DNA of 39,430 bases from Streptomyces lateritius. Its GTDB lineage: Bacteria > Actinomycetota > Actinomycetes > Streptomycetales > Streptomycetaceae. Numbering within the stretch: the stretch's first letter is position 1; each line of letters starts with the position of its first letter. The stretch lies in the NCBI RefSeq assembly GCF_014649715.1, contig NZ_BMTO01000003.1, positions 406,029-445,458 of the forward strand, given 5' to 3'. Position numbers and translations under genes: made by a program. This document shows, one piece after another, positions 16,816-25,363 of this stretch. Under the pieces are notes generated by a model, which was given only the letters and a program-made list of their open reading frames with translations, ran no database searches and had not been told where the DNA came from.

Positions 16816-17871
16816 CTACACGCCCTGGACGTCGCCGTCCGGGGCGGATGTCCGGTCCGTGCGGCGGAAGGCGGCCCGGTAGGCGTTCGGGCGGTGGCCG
16901 GTGTGGCGGGCGAAGAGGGCGGCGAAGGTGCCGGGGTCCTGGTAGCCGACGGCCGCGGCGACGGCGGCGACGGTGCGGTCGGTGGTCTCCAGAAGGTGGC
17001 GGGCGCGGCGGATCCGGGAGGCTTGCAGATGGGCCAGCGGGCTGCGGCCGGTCTCTTCGGCGAAGCGGCGCAGCAGCGTGCGGGTGCTGACCCGGAAGGC
17101 GTCCGCGAGCGCGGTGAGGTCGTACCGCTCGGCGAGGTTCTGATCGAGCCGCCGCATGACCCGCTGGGAGAACTCCCGGCCGGGCTGCGGGAGAAGCCGC
17201 GGATCGACGTACGGGGTCTGGGAGGTCCGCGCGTCGTCGACGAGCGCCACCCGGGCGGTGGTCCGCGCCACCCGGGCGCCGTTGTGCCGGCGGATCAGGT
17301 CCAGCGCGAAGTCGTACATGGAGCTGAAGGCGGCCGTGGTCGTCACTCCTGTGTCGGTGACGACCAGGTGCTCGGGTCGCACGTCGGCGTCCGGACAGCG
17401 CCTGGCCAGTTCGCCGGCGTACAGCCAGGAGGTGGTGGCCCGGCGCCGGTCGAGGAGCCCCGCCTCGGCGAGCAGGAACGCGCCGACGCAGAGGGAGACG
17501 ACGGCGGTGCCGGCGGCGGACTGCGCGCGGATCGCCGCGATCTCGGGGGCGAGCCGGGCGAGTCTCGCGTCGAGGTCCGTGTCCGGGCGCAGTTCGAAGC
17601 CGGGGACCACGAGGACGTCCACCTCGCGCAAGGGACGCACGTCCAGGCTCGCGCCCCCCGAGGCGGTGACCCGGCGGCGGGGCGAGACGACCGAGACCCG
17701 GTAGCCGGGCGCGTCCGGTCCGGCGACGTGCCCGGCCATCGTCAACAGGTCGGGGACGCCGAATACTTCGGACGCGAAGCAGCCCGGGTACGCCAGGACC
17801 CCGACCCGCAGCGCACCCGGCCCGGTGCCCGGACCCGCACCCTCCTCCGCCTGCCGCGCCGCCTCCGCCAT
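16816..17871 (-). CDS. GlxA-family transcriptional regulator (DJ-1/PfpI + AraC HTH)
   Basis: 351 aa. Residues about 22-200 form a DJ-1/PfpI (type 1 glutamine amidotransferase-like) domain (LRVGVLAYPGCF, and the nucleophile-elbow segment VVSLCVGAFLLAEAGLL). The last 100 residues are an AraC-type double HTH (LTALADAFRVSTRTLLRRFA; VAAAVGYQDPGTFAALFARH). ATG 17871 is preferred, with GGGGGTACGGGAGCG upstream; GTG 17937 would add 22 low-complexity residues with no ribosome site. The gene is divergent from the dienelactone hydrolase-like gene at 18013, which it probably controls through the 141-bp shared region. The DJ-1 domain likely senses a ligand rather than acting as an enzyme. Confidence 0.9.
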   Translation of the reverse strand: MAEAARQAEEGAGPGTGPGALRVGVLAYPGCFASEVFGVPDLLTMAGHVAGPDAPGYRVSVVSPRRRVTASGGASLDVRPLREVDVLVVPGFELRPDTDLDARLARLAPEIAAIRAQSAAGTAVVSLCVGAFLLAEAGLLDRRRATTSWLYAGELARRCPDADVRPEHLVVTDTGVTTTAAFSSMYDFALDLIRRHNGARVARTTARVALVDDARTSQTPYVDPRLLPQPGREFSQRVMRRLDQNLAERYDLTALADAFRVSTRTLLRRFAEETGRSPLAHLQASRIRRARHLLETTDRTVAAVAAAVGYQDPGTFAALFARHTGHRPNAYRAAFRRTDRTSAPDGDVQGV

Positions 17872-18012
17872 CGCTCCCGTACCCCCAGGTGTCCCCGGCA
17901 CCGGGTCGCCCGACCGCGAACCACTCGCCTCCCTCACGTGTGGCGAGATTACCCCCGGCCTTGGCGATCCCGCCCCTCACCCGGCGGCCGGCCCGAGGAC
18001 CAGGCTGGCCCC

Positions 18013-18822
18013 ATGAGCGACGACGACCCGATCACCGACTTCACCCGCCGGAGTGTGGCCGTGGAGGGGGTGGAGAAGACGGTGTACGTGGCCGGGGCCG
18101 GGCCCGCGGTCGTGGTGCTGCCCGAGATGCCCGGCATCAGTCCCGATGTCCTGCGGCTCGCCCGCTGGGTGCGGGACGCCGGCTTCACCGTCCATGTGCC
18201 CTCCCTGTTCGGAACGGACGGCGCCTTCCCCACCGTCGAGGGCGGCCGGGAGGTCGTCCGCCGCGCCTGTGTCAGCGCGGAGTTCCGCGCCTTCGCCGGG
18301 GGCGGCACCAGCCCGGTGACGGTCTGGCTGCGCGGCCTGGCGCGTCAAGCCCACACCGCGTGCGGTGGGCCCGGGGTGGGCGCGATCGGCCTGTGCTTCA
18401 CCGGGAACTTCGCCCTCACCATGGCCCTGGAGCCGGCGGTGATCGCTCCGGTGGTCAACCACCCCTCGCTCCCGCTCGACGACCCCGGCGGACTCGAACT
18501 CGACGCGGCGGACGCGCGCGCGGTGCGCGACCGGCTCGACCGCGACGGGCTCACTGTCCTCGCCTACCGTTTCGAGGGCGACCGCTGGTGCACGGGTCAG
18601 CGCTTCGCCGCCTACCGCGCGCTGCTCGGCGACGCCTTCGACGGACGCGTCCTCCCGGCCGCCGCCGCCAACCCGGCCCCGTCCCCCTTCTTCGCCGACC
18701 TGGTCGGCACTCCGCACAGCGTCGTCACCGCCCATCTCGTGGACGAGGCCGGCCACCCCACGGTCCAGGCCCGCGACGAGATTCTCGCCTTTCTCACCGA
18801 GCGCCTGTGCACGGGCGGCTGA
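18013..18822 (+). CDS. Dienelactone hydrolase-family protein
   Basis: 269 aa alpha/beta hydrolase of the dienelactone hydrolase family. The nucleophile is Cys128 in GLCFTGNFAL, typical of the family, and the C-terminal base is the His of EAGHPTVQARDE. The acid is probably the Asp of FEGDRWC. VLPEMPGISPDVLRLARWV is the usual strand-loop carrying the oxyanion hole. Cytoplasmic; the natural substrate may be a lactone or small ester. ATG 18013 directly precedes SDDDPITDF; the ribosome site is weak. It is divergent from the GlxA-type regulator, suggesting a ligand-induced catabolic pair. Confidence 0.87.
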   Translation: MSDDDPITDFTRRSVAVEGVEKTVYVAGAGPAVVVLPEMPGISPDVLRLARWVRDAGFTVHVPSLFGTDGAFPTVEGGREVVRRACVSAEFRAFAGGGTSPVTVWLRGLARQAHTACGGPGVGAIGLCFTGNFALTMALEPAVIAPVVNHPSLPLDDPGGLELDAADARAVRDRLDRDGLTVLAYRFEGDRWCTGQRFAAYRALLGDAFDGRVLPAAAANPAPSPFFADLVGTPHSVVTAHLVDEAGHPTVQARDEILAFLTERLCTGG

Positions 18823-19505
18823 CTGTGCTGGGCCGGTGGCCGACGGCCGGGACGACGGTCGCGGCCCCGGGCGGTATCGCTGCGGTCGACCGCGCAGGAG
18901 CTGACCCGCCTCCACGCGACCACCGTGGTCGACACGGTCGCAGCGCTGTTTCACGCGCGGGTGAGCGGTGTGTCGTCCACTACCTGGCGGGGCGGGCGCT
19001 TCGGAGTGGGCGCCGAGAGGGGCAGCGCGCGTACGAGTTCGGTGGTGGCGGTCGCAAGCGCCTGCGCGCCGAGGTCGGCCTCGAGGCGGCCGTGCTCGCG
19101 GCACCTCTGCCCGTGACTTCGGCGCGGTGGGCGGCCGGGGGCTGAAGCGAGACCCCCGTGGACGACGTGGTCGGGCAACGGGCAAATCCGTGAGTGCGTG
19201 ATGAAACGCGCCGGGGCGCCTTCCGCCTCACCTCACAGACCAGGGAGGCGCCTCCACGGGAGCCGCTTCGCGGGAGGGCGGGCGTGGGGTCCGCGCCCCC
19301 CGGGACGGCGTGCCGGTCCCGAGGCAGACAGACCCGGGGCCGGGGGGCGGGCGCCCTTGTCGCTAGGTCGGCCCAGCGGGGCCTTCCCCGGATGGCGCAG
19401 TGTCACAAGCTGCGCACTAGTTGTACGTAAGTGTGCGCTATATGGCGCATCACGAGACAGCCACGGTGGACGCCTACCGGATGTTCCACGAACGGAGCCC
19501 GCGAC
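18823..19505. other. 683-bp region without a convincing gene
   Basis: Several frames are open by high GC but none has a start with ribosome site and sustained coding bias. A minus-strand piece around 18957-19090 (LGAQALATATTELVRALP) looks gene-like and may be a remnant of something unrecognised. The right end (19400-19505) is less GC-rich and holds the probable promoter of the 19506 gene. Confidence 0.45.
19412..19449. promoter_or_regulatory. Overlapping inverted repeats before the 19506 gene
   Basis: GCGCAC (19412-19417) can pair with GTGCGC (19433-19438), and TGCGC (19434-19438) can instead pair with GCGCA (19445-19449) around TATATG. They share an arm in an AT-enriched patch about 60-95 bp upstream of the start codon. 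An operator or promoter element is the likeliest reading. Confidence 0.3.
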
Positions 19506-20834
19506 ATGACCCCCGACCTCTCCCACGGCAATTCGTCGGAAGACGACACAGACCAGACCGCCGGGCCCGCCCAGACGCCGGCCCACCGGTTCGCCGTCTC
19601 CCCGCCCCCTGCGACCAGCCTCCCGAACATACCCGCCCGGCCGACCACGCCGCCCGCTGTGCCCGGCGTCCCGGTCCTGGGGGCGGCTCCGTCCGGCCCT
19701 GAGCACCCCGGCGAAACCGCCCGCCCGGTGACCGAGCGACACGAGCCCGCGGTGGAGCCGATACGCCCGGCGGAGGCGCCCGCTCCGGCGCCGGCTCCGC
19801 CCCCCGCTGCCGAGGCCCCGGCCCCGGCCCCGACGGCCCACGCTCCGGCCCCTGCTCCGGAGCCGGCTGAGGCCAAGGTCGAAACAGGCGCCGAAACAGG
19901 CGAGGCGGCAGAGACCGAGGCAGAGGCCGACGCCGAGAACGTCGACGAGGCAGTGCACACCCTCCTGTGGACGGCGGCGACCGAGCGTCCGGTGGAGGAG
20001 GTCGCCTCGCTGGTCGCCCGGCTCAAGGAGACCGGCCAGGTCTCAAGCCCCGCCGACGTGGCGCTCCGCGCCGCCGCCGTCTCCCGTCCCCTGGGCGAGG
20101 TACGGCAGCTGCTCGCCCTGCTCAACGCGTCGGGGTACGACCTCCGCCAGGCCGAAACGACGCTGCGGGCCGCGGCCGTGGGCCGCTCCATCGAGGATGT
20201 GGTGCACCTCGTGGACATCCTCGGCACCGACAGCAGCGACTGGCACCCCACCGGCGGCGGTTTCGGCGAAGGCAAGGAGCGGAAGGCCACGCTCGGCCGG
20301 GACGAGGGAGTGAAGCCCGAGCGGGACGCCGTCCCGGTCATCGACGGCGACAAGAAGCGCCCCCGAGGTGCCGCGAAGGGGACCAAGTCGGTCCTTGACG
20401 GCGCACTGGCCACAGGTCCGGGCAGCCACACCGCCTCCCCGGCGCTGCGGTCGGCCCTCCACTGGCCGGCGGCGATCGCGCTGTTCGCCTGCGGTCTCAT
20501 CCATGTGCCCCTGGATATCGCGAACCAGCGCTTGGGCGGCAACGCGGAGATGCTGTCCCTGGTCGTCACCATCGTCTGCCTGCTCTGCGCCGTATGGCTC
20601 GCGGTACGGGACACGCTGATCGTCTGGGCCGCCGCGGCGGGGTTCGCCGTCGGTGTCATCGCGATCCACGGACTCGCGAGCGCCCGCACCATCGATCTAC
20701 TGGACAGCAGCCTCGGTTCCACGTTCACCTGGGCGAAGGCCACAGCCCTGCTGAGCGCCGTGGCCGTGGTCCTCATGGCCGGATCGGCCGTGGTCCGTCA
20801 CACCCGGACGACCAGTGCCCCGGACAGCGTCTGA
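19506..20834 (+). CDS. Membrane protein with Pro/Ala-rich N-terminus and helical repeats
   Basis: 442 aa. Residues 1-145 are low-complexity Pro/Ala/Glu-rich. Residues about 146-240 hold three similar helical repeats of about 38 residues (RPVEEVASLVARLKETGQ / RPLGEVRQLLALLNASGY / RSIEDVVHLVDILGTD), each with the pattern hxxLAAxxR-xxEVxxLV. After a charged linker, four transmembrane segments follow (about 320-340, 348-366, 372-392, 402-422). The repeats would face the cytoplasm or cell surface as a protein-binding platform. I recognise the architecture as recurrent in Streptomyces but know no function. ATG 19506 follows GGAG at 9 bp. It precedes the sigma-CAP gene by 252 bp on the same strand. 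Confidence 0.8.
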   Translation: MTPDLSHGNSSEDDTDQTAGPAQTPAHRFAVSPPPATSLPNIPARPTTPPAVPGVPVLGAAPSGPEHPGETARPVTERHEPAVEPIRPAEAPAPAPAPPPAAEAPAPAPTAHAPAPAPEPAEAKVETGAETGEAAETEAEADAENVDEAVHTLLWTAATERPVEEVASLVARLKETGQVSSPADVALRAAAVSRPLGEVRQLLALLNASGYDLRQAETTLRAAAVGRSIEDVVHLVDILGTDSSDWHPTGGGFGEGKERKATLGRDEGVKPERDAVPVIDGDKKRPRGAAKGTKSVLDGALATGPGSHTASPALRSALHWPAAIALFACGLIHVPLDIANQRLGGNAEMLSLVVTIVCLLCAVWLAVRDTLIVWAAAAGFAVGVIAIHGLASARTIDLLDSSLGSTFTWAKATALLSAVAVVLMAGSAVVRHTRTTSAPDSV

Positions 20835-20901
20835 CGCCCCGGGCGCAACCTGATGATCCACTCCGCCGGGCAGCCTCGCGCTGCCCGCGCGGCCACGTGC
20901 G

Positions 20902-20920
20902 GGCCCGGCCCCGCCGGGCC
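20902..20920 (+). terminator. GC hairpin after the membrane-protein gene
   Basis: GGCCCGGC and GCCGGGCC pair perfectly around a CCC loop, 68 bp beyond the stop at 20834. It probably separates this gene from the sigma-CAP gene. The rest of 20835-21086 shows only the latter's presumed promoter region. Confidence 0.5.
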
Positions 20921-21086
20921 GCTCCGCCCGTCCCGACGGTCGTGGGAAAGGCCGCTCCCGGCGACGCGTCCGATCCAGGCGACGCGTAGGCTGCCGCGAC
21001 GCGGAATTCTCGGCGTTTCCTGTTATCGGGCGGTGGCCCGGACATCTCCCAGGTGTTGGGCATCGACAACAGGCGGGACAAGCAGG

Positions 21087-22811
21087 ATGAAACAGAGCAT
21101 GAGCGGACAGAGCGGTGTGGAACTGGTCAGGGCGGCACAGGGCGGAGACCTGTGGGCGCAGGACCGGCTCATCGCCACCTACCTGCCGCTCGTCTACAAC
21201 ATCGTGGGCCGGGCGATGAACGGCCACCACGACGTCGACGACGTCGTGCAGGAGACGATGCTGCGAGCGCTCGACGGACTCGGCGGCCTGCGCTCCCCGG
21301 ACAGCTTCCGCTCCTGGCTCGTGGCCATCGCCATGAACAGCATCCGCGGCCACTGGCAGCGGCAGCGGTCGGGCTTCCCCACAGGCGTCCTCGACGACGC
21401 CCGCGACCTCGCTCAGCCGGACGCCGACTTCGTGGACCTGACCGTGGTCCGCCTGAACCTGTCCGGCCAGCGGCGCGAGACCGCCGAGGCGACCCGATGG
21501 ATGGAGCCGGACGACAGCGCCCTGCTGTCCCTGTGGTGGCTGGAGTGCGCGGGCGAGCTGACGCGCCACGAGGTGGCGGCCGCACTCGAACTGTCCCCAC
21601 AGCACACCGCGGTCCGGATACAGCGGATGAAGGCGCAACTGGAGGCTGCCCGTGTCGTCGTACGCGCCCTGTCGGAGAACCCGCTCTGCCTCACGCTGCG
21701 CTCCGAGCTCGGCGGCTGGGACGGTCGTCCCTCCGCGCTGTGGCGCAAACGAATAGCCCGGCACGCCCGCGCCTGCGCTCACTGCGCGGGCCTGTGGAGC
21801 GGCCTCGTCCCCGCCGAGGGGCTGCTCGCGGGGCTGCTGCTGGTGCCCCCGGCGGCGCTGCTGCTCGCGAGCGTCCGGGACAGCGCGGGCTTCGGCCTCG
21901 CCACCGCCACCGTCTCGCTGCCCACGACTCCGCCGTACGGCACCGGGGCAGCGCACGAGCAGGCCGGAGCGTACGAGCCCACCCCCTCCGCCGAGCCCAC
22001 CGTGTCGTACGGACTCCAGGGCTCGGGCGGCGCCCCCGGCCCCGGACCTCGTGGCACCCGCAGGAAGCGGCGACAGCAGCAGCGCGGTCGTCGCCGGGCG
22101 GTCGTCGCCGGTGCCGTCGCCGTGGTGGCGGTCACGGGCGGGTCCTACTCCGTGGTCGGCGGGCCAGACGGGAACGTGGACGCCGGAGAGGCGACACGCG
22201 CGGCGGCGTCCGAGACCGTCCGGCCGACCTCGGTGGCGCCGCCGGCCACGACCGCGCCCACACCGAAGGCCGCCCCGTCGACGTCCGTGCCGCCGACCCC
22301 CACCACGAGCTCCTCCCCGCGGGCGGCCCGTACCGCGAAGCCCTCGCCCACGCGCACGGCCGTACCGCGCGTCTCGTCGCCCGCGCCCCGGCCGTCGCAG
22401 CCCACCGCCGCGACCGGAGGCTCCGGTGCGGACGCCACCGCCGCCCAACAGGTGATCGGCCTGGTCAACTCCGAGCGGGCCCAGGCCGGCTGCGGGGCGC
22501 TGACCGAGAACGCCCTGCTGACCGAGGCGGCCCAGGGGCACTCCGAGGACATGGCCGCGCGCGACTTCTTCGACCACACCGATCCCGACGGCAAGGGACC
22601 GGGCGAGCGGGTCACGGCCACCGGATACGCCTGGTCGACCTACGGCGAGAACATCGCGATGGGCCAGCGCACCGCCGCGCAGGTGATGGAGTCCTGGATG
22701 AACAGCCCCGGGCACCGGGCGAACATCCTGAACTGCTCCTTCAAGGAGATCGGGATCGGCCTCCACCACGACGGCGGCCCCTACTGGACGCAGGTCTTCG
22801 GGGCGCGCTGA
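21087..22811 (+). CDS. ECF-type sigma factor fused to zinc-anti-sigma motif, TM helix and CAP domain
   Basis: 574 aa. Residues 10-95 are sigma-70 region 2 (ARLIATYLPLVYNIV-like core, DVDDVVQETMLRAL) and about 140-192 region 4 (LTRHEVAAALELSPQHTAVR). Then comes HARACAHC (H226-x3-C230-x2-C233), the signature of zinc-binding anti-sigma (ZAS) domains. A hydrophobic stretch (245-263) and a basic cluster (RRKRRQQQRGRRR, 324-337) precede a TM helix (338-357). A Thr/Pro/Ser linker leads to a CAP/SCP domain (452-574) with GHSEDM, GENIA and SWMNSPGHRANI. By positive-inside, the sigma part is cytoplasmic and CAP outside. It may be a self-tethered sigma factor sensing the cell surface. ATG 21087 has GGGA at 8 bp; 21099 is an alternative. 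Confidence 0.88.
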   Translation: MKQSMSGQSGVELVRAAQGGDLWAQDRLIATYLPLVYNIVGRAMNGHHDVDDVVQETMLRALDGLGGLRSPDSFRSWLVAIAMNSIRGHWQRQRSGFPTGVLDDARDLAQPDADFVDLTVVRLNLSGQRRETAEATRWMEPDDSALLSLWWLECAGELTRHEVAAALELSPQHTAVRIQRMKAQLEAARVVVRALSENPLCLTLRSELGGWDGRPSALWRKRIARHARACAHCAGLWSGLVPAEGLLAGLLLVPPAALLLASVRDSAGFGLATATVSLPTTPPYGTGAAHEQAGAYEPTPSAEPTVSYGLQGSGGAPGPGPRGTRRKRRQQQRGRRRAVVAGAVAVVAVTGGSYSVVGGPDGNVDAGEATRAAASETVRPTSVAPPATTAPTPKAAPSTSVPPTPTTSSSPRAARTAKPSPTRTAVPRVSSPAPRPSQPTAATGGSGADATAAQQVIGLVNSERAQAGCGALTENALLTEAAQGHSEDMAARDFFDHTDPDGKGPGERVTATGYAWSTYGENIAMGQRTAAQVMESWMNSPGHRANILNCSFKEIGIGLHHDGGPYWTQVFGAR

Positions 22812-22881
22812 GGCGGGCTGAGGCGGGCTGAGGCGTGGGCGGGGCGCGCCGTGGGTAGCCGCACTGCCGGAGGAGGGTGCC

Positions 22882-24495
22882 GTGACGTACACAGACTGGC
22901 TCCTGGCCACCGGCGAACGCGGCAACACCGCGACCCGCCTGGACAGGCGACGCCCCCAGGGGCAGGCATGGTCCGATGGGAACCAGGCACGGCCCCTGGT
23001 CCACGGCGCCACGTACTTCGCCGAGCTCCTGGAGGCCGTGAACGCGATGCGCGCGGGAGATCTGCTCCTGTTCACCGACTGGCGCGGCGATCCCGACGAG
23101 CGGCTCGACGGACCCGGCACCGAGATCGGCCGGGTTCTGGGCCGGGCGGCCGAGCGGGGCGTGATCGTCAAGGGCCTGCTGTGGCGCTCCCACCTGGACA
23201 GCCTCCACTTCAGCGAGGAGGAGAACCGCCACCTCGGGGAGGAGATCGAGGAGGCGGGCGGCGAATGCCTGCTGGACATGCGCGTACGGCCCGGCGGCTC
23301 GCACCACCAGAAAATGGTGGTGCTGCGCCACCCCGGCCGGCCGGAGCTCGACGTCGCCTACATCGGCGGCATCGATCTCTGCCACAACCGCAACGACGAC
23401 GCCCACCACCGCGGCGACCGCCAGCCGGCTCCGATGGCCCCCGAATACGGGCCCCACCCTCCCTGGCACGACGTCCAGCTCGCCCTCCGCGGACCCGTCG
23501 TCGGTGATGTCGAGGCCGTCTTTCGTGAACGCTGGGAGGACCCGGCACCGCTCTCCCGCAGTCCCCTGACGCGGCTGCGCGCGCGCCTGCACCGGGAGGA
23601 CGAGGACGCGGGCGGCCTGCCGCCGCAGACGCCCGACCCGGCGCCCTGCGGCACGCACACCGTGCAGGTGCTGCGGACCTATCCCAACCGGCTCTTCGGC
23701 GGCTACCCCTTCGCTCCCGACGGCGAGCGCAGCATCGCGCGGGGCTATCTCAAGGCGCTGCGGAGGGCCCGGTCGCTGATCTACCTCGAGGACCAGTATT
23801 TGTGGTCGCCCCGGGTGATCGACTGCTTCGCCCGGGCACTGCGCCGGCATCCAGGGCTGCGGCTGATCGCCGTCATACCCCCGGTCCCGGAGCAGAACGG
23901 CCGGCTCAGCCGCCCCATGAACCTGATCGGCAGGATCACGGCCCTGGACGAACTCCGCCGCGCCGGCGGCGACCGGGTCGCGGTGTACGGCCTGGAGAAC
24001 CACGGCGGGAACCTCGTCTATGTGCACGCCAAGGTGTGTGTGATCGACGACGTGTGGGCCTCCGTGGGCTCCGACAACATCAACCTGCGCTCGTGGACCC
24101 ATGACTCGGAGCTCAGCTGCGCCGTCCTCGACCGGACCGAGGACCCCCGGCCGCCGCGAGACCCGGCAGGGCTCGGGGACGGCGCGCGCACCTTCGCCCG
24201 GGACCTGCGCCTGGAGCTCATGCGGGAGCACCTGGACGCCCAGGACGCCGGCCCCTGGTCACAGGACGTGCTGTGCGACCCCGAGGTCGCCTTCCGCGCC
24301 TTCGAGGAGACAGCAGCGGCCCTGGACACCTGGCACGACGGCGACCGCCGCGGTCCACGGCCGCCCGGCCGCCTCCGTCGCTACGCCCCACCCGAACTCC
24401 CCAGGGTGCAGCAGATCCTCGCGACCCCGCTGCACCACATCCTGGTCGACCCGGACGGCCGCCCGTTCAGGCTGCGCCGCCGCAACGCGTTCTGA
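22882..24495 (+). CDS. Phospholipase D-family protein
   Basis: 537 aa with two HKD-type half-sites: SHHQKMVVL (H142, K144) followed by GGIDL, and VHAKVCVIDD (H382, K384, D389) followed by GSDNINLRS. The first lacks the standard close Asp, having D157 after a short insertion (RHPGRPELD). No signal peptide or TM is seen, so it is probably cytoplasmic or peripheral. The family includes phospholipases, phosphatidyltransferases (cardiolipin synthase type) and nucleases; spacing and the EDQYLWSPRVIDCFARAL segment favour a phospholipase D-like enzyme. GTG 22882 follows AGGAGGGTGCC. It lies 70 bp downstream of the sigma-CAP gene and may be co-transcribed. Confidence 0.88.
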   Translation: MTYTDWLLATGERGNTATRLDRRRPQGQAWSDGNQARPLVHGATYFAELLEAVNAMRAGDLLLFTDWRGDPDERLDGPGTEIGRVLGRAAERGVIVKGLLWRSHLDSLHFSEEENRHLGEEIEEAGGECLLDMRVRPGGSHHQKMVVLRHPGRPELDVAYIGGIDLCHNRNDDAHHRGDRQPAPMAPEYGPHPPWHDVQLALRGPVVGDVEAVFRERWEDPAPLSRSPLTRLRARLHREDEDAGGLPPQTPDPAPCGTHTVQVLRTYPNRLFGGYPFAPDGERSIARGYLKALRRARSLIYLEDQYLWSPRVIDCFARALRRHPGLRLIAVIPPVPEQNGRLSRPMNLIGRITALDELRRAGGDRVAVYGLENHGGNLVYVHAKVCVIDDVWASVGSDNINLRSWTHDSELSCAVLDRTEDPRPPRDPAGLGDGARTFARDLRLELMREHLDAQDAGPWSQDVLCDPEVAFRAFEETAAALDTWHDGDRRGPRPPGRLRRYAPPELPRVQQILATPLHHILVDPDGRPFRLRRRNAF

Positions 24496-24596
24496 GGACG
24501 CGGTCGGCCGCCCGGGAAAAGGGGACCGGAACGCGCGGCCGAAAGCGTCGGCCCCCGCCCCGGCCCGGTCCGGCCCCGTCCCCGTACAGTCGACGC

Positions 24597-25046
24597 ATGC
24601 CGCATCTCACCCTCGCCCAGGTCGAAGCCCTCGCCGTCGCCGCCCACGCGGGCCAGACCGACAAGGCCGGCCGGCCGTACGCCGAGCACCTGCGCGCGGT
24701 CGCCGAGGGGGTGCGGGTGCGCGGCGGGACGGACGAACAGATCGCCGCCGCCTGGCTGCACGACTCCGTCGAGGACGACGCCCTCTCCGCCGAGTGGCTG
24801 GAGGGCGCCGAACTGCCACGTGCGGTCAAGGACATGGTCCTCGCGCTCACCAGGCGACCGGGTGAGGAGACGGCGTCGTACGCCCGCCGCGTCCTCGCCG
24901 TCCCCGGCGCCCTCCTCGTCAAGGAGGCCGACCTCGCCCACAACGCGGACCCGGCTCGCCTCGCCGTCCTCGACGAGGCGACCAGGGACCGCCTGACCGC
25001 CAAATACGCCTCCGTGCGCGCCTTGCTCGGACTCACCACCCCCTGA
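24597..25046 (+). CDS. HD-domain hydrolase, Mesh1/RelA-SpoT-hydrolase-like
   Basis: 149 aa single HD domain. Metal ligands by pattern are His31 (YAEHL), His55-Asp56 (LHDSVEDD) and Asp112 (EADLAHN), with Glu59-Asp60 as the ED pair. This is the arrangement of Mesh1-type small alarmone hydrolases and the SpoT hydrolase domain. The R-G segment RPYAEHL follows KAGRPYxxH of that group. It could hydrolyse (p)ppGpp or a related nucleotide; another phosphohydrolase substrate is possible. There is no synthetase or regulatory domain, so it is a stand-alone enzyme. ATG 24597 begins conserved sequence; the ribosome site is poor. It lies 101 bp downstream of the PLD-like gene, same strand. Confidence 0.82.
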   Translation: MPHLTLAQVEALAVAAHAGQTDKAGRPYAEHLRAVAEGVRVRGGTDEQIAAAWLHDSVEDDALSAEWLEGAELPRAVKDMVLALTRRPGEETASYARRVLAVPGALLVKEADLAHNADPARLAVLDEATRDRLTAKYASVRALLGLTTP

Positions 25047-25061
25047 CGGAGAGCCCGCCGC

Positions 25062-25325
25062 TCAGCAAACCGTCAAGGCGGCGATCGCCGCCTTCTACGA
25101 GTGGTACGACGCCGTGCGCTTCCCGGTCCCGGGCGGGAGGTCGACGTGCACCAGGCCGAAGCGCCTGCTGTACCCGTAGGACCACTCGAAGTTGTCCAGG
25201 AGCGACCAGACGGTGTACCCCCGCGGGTCGACACCGTCCGCGAGTGCCTCGGCGACGGCCTGGAGGCGGCTCCGCGGGTAGGTGATCCGCTCGGTGCCGC
25301 GCACGGAGCCGTCCGCGACGGGGGA
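25062..25325 (-). pseudogene. C-terminal remnant of a GH1 beta-glucosidase
   Basis: Only the last 80 or so residues of a family 1 beta-glucosidase remain ([20 protein letters not shown], then [10 protein letters not shown]). The YxxWSLxDNFEW strand is unmistakable, but both catalytic Glu residues (in NEP and ENG motifs) lie in the missing part. The expected C-terminal SYHWYK has become SYHS and a stop (TAG at 25095-25097), after which the frame runs KAAIAALTVC to a second stop at 25062. The left-hand copy was cut at about 25325, just 39 bp from the 3' end of the LacI-type gene, as expected from a deletion that joined the two. Confidence 0.88.
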
Positions 25326-25363
25326 GCGGTCGGGTGGGAGGAGTGGTCGGGCGGGAGGGGCGG

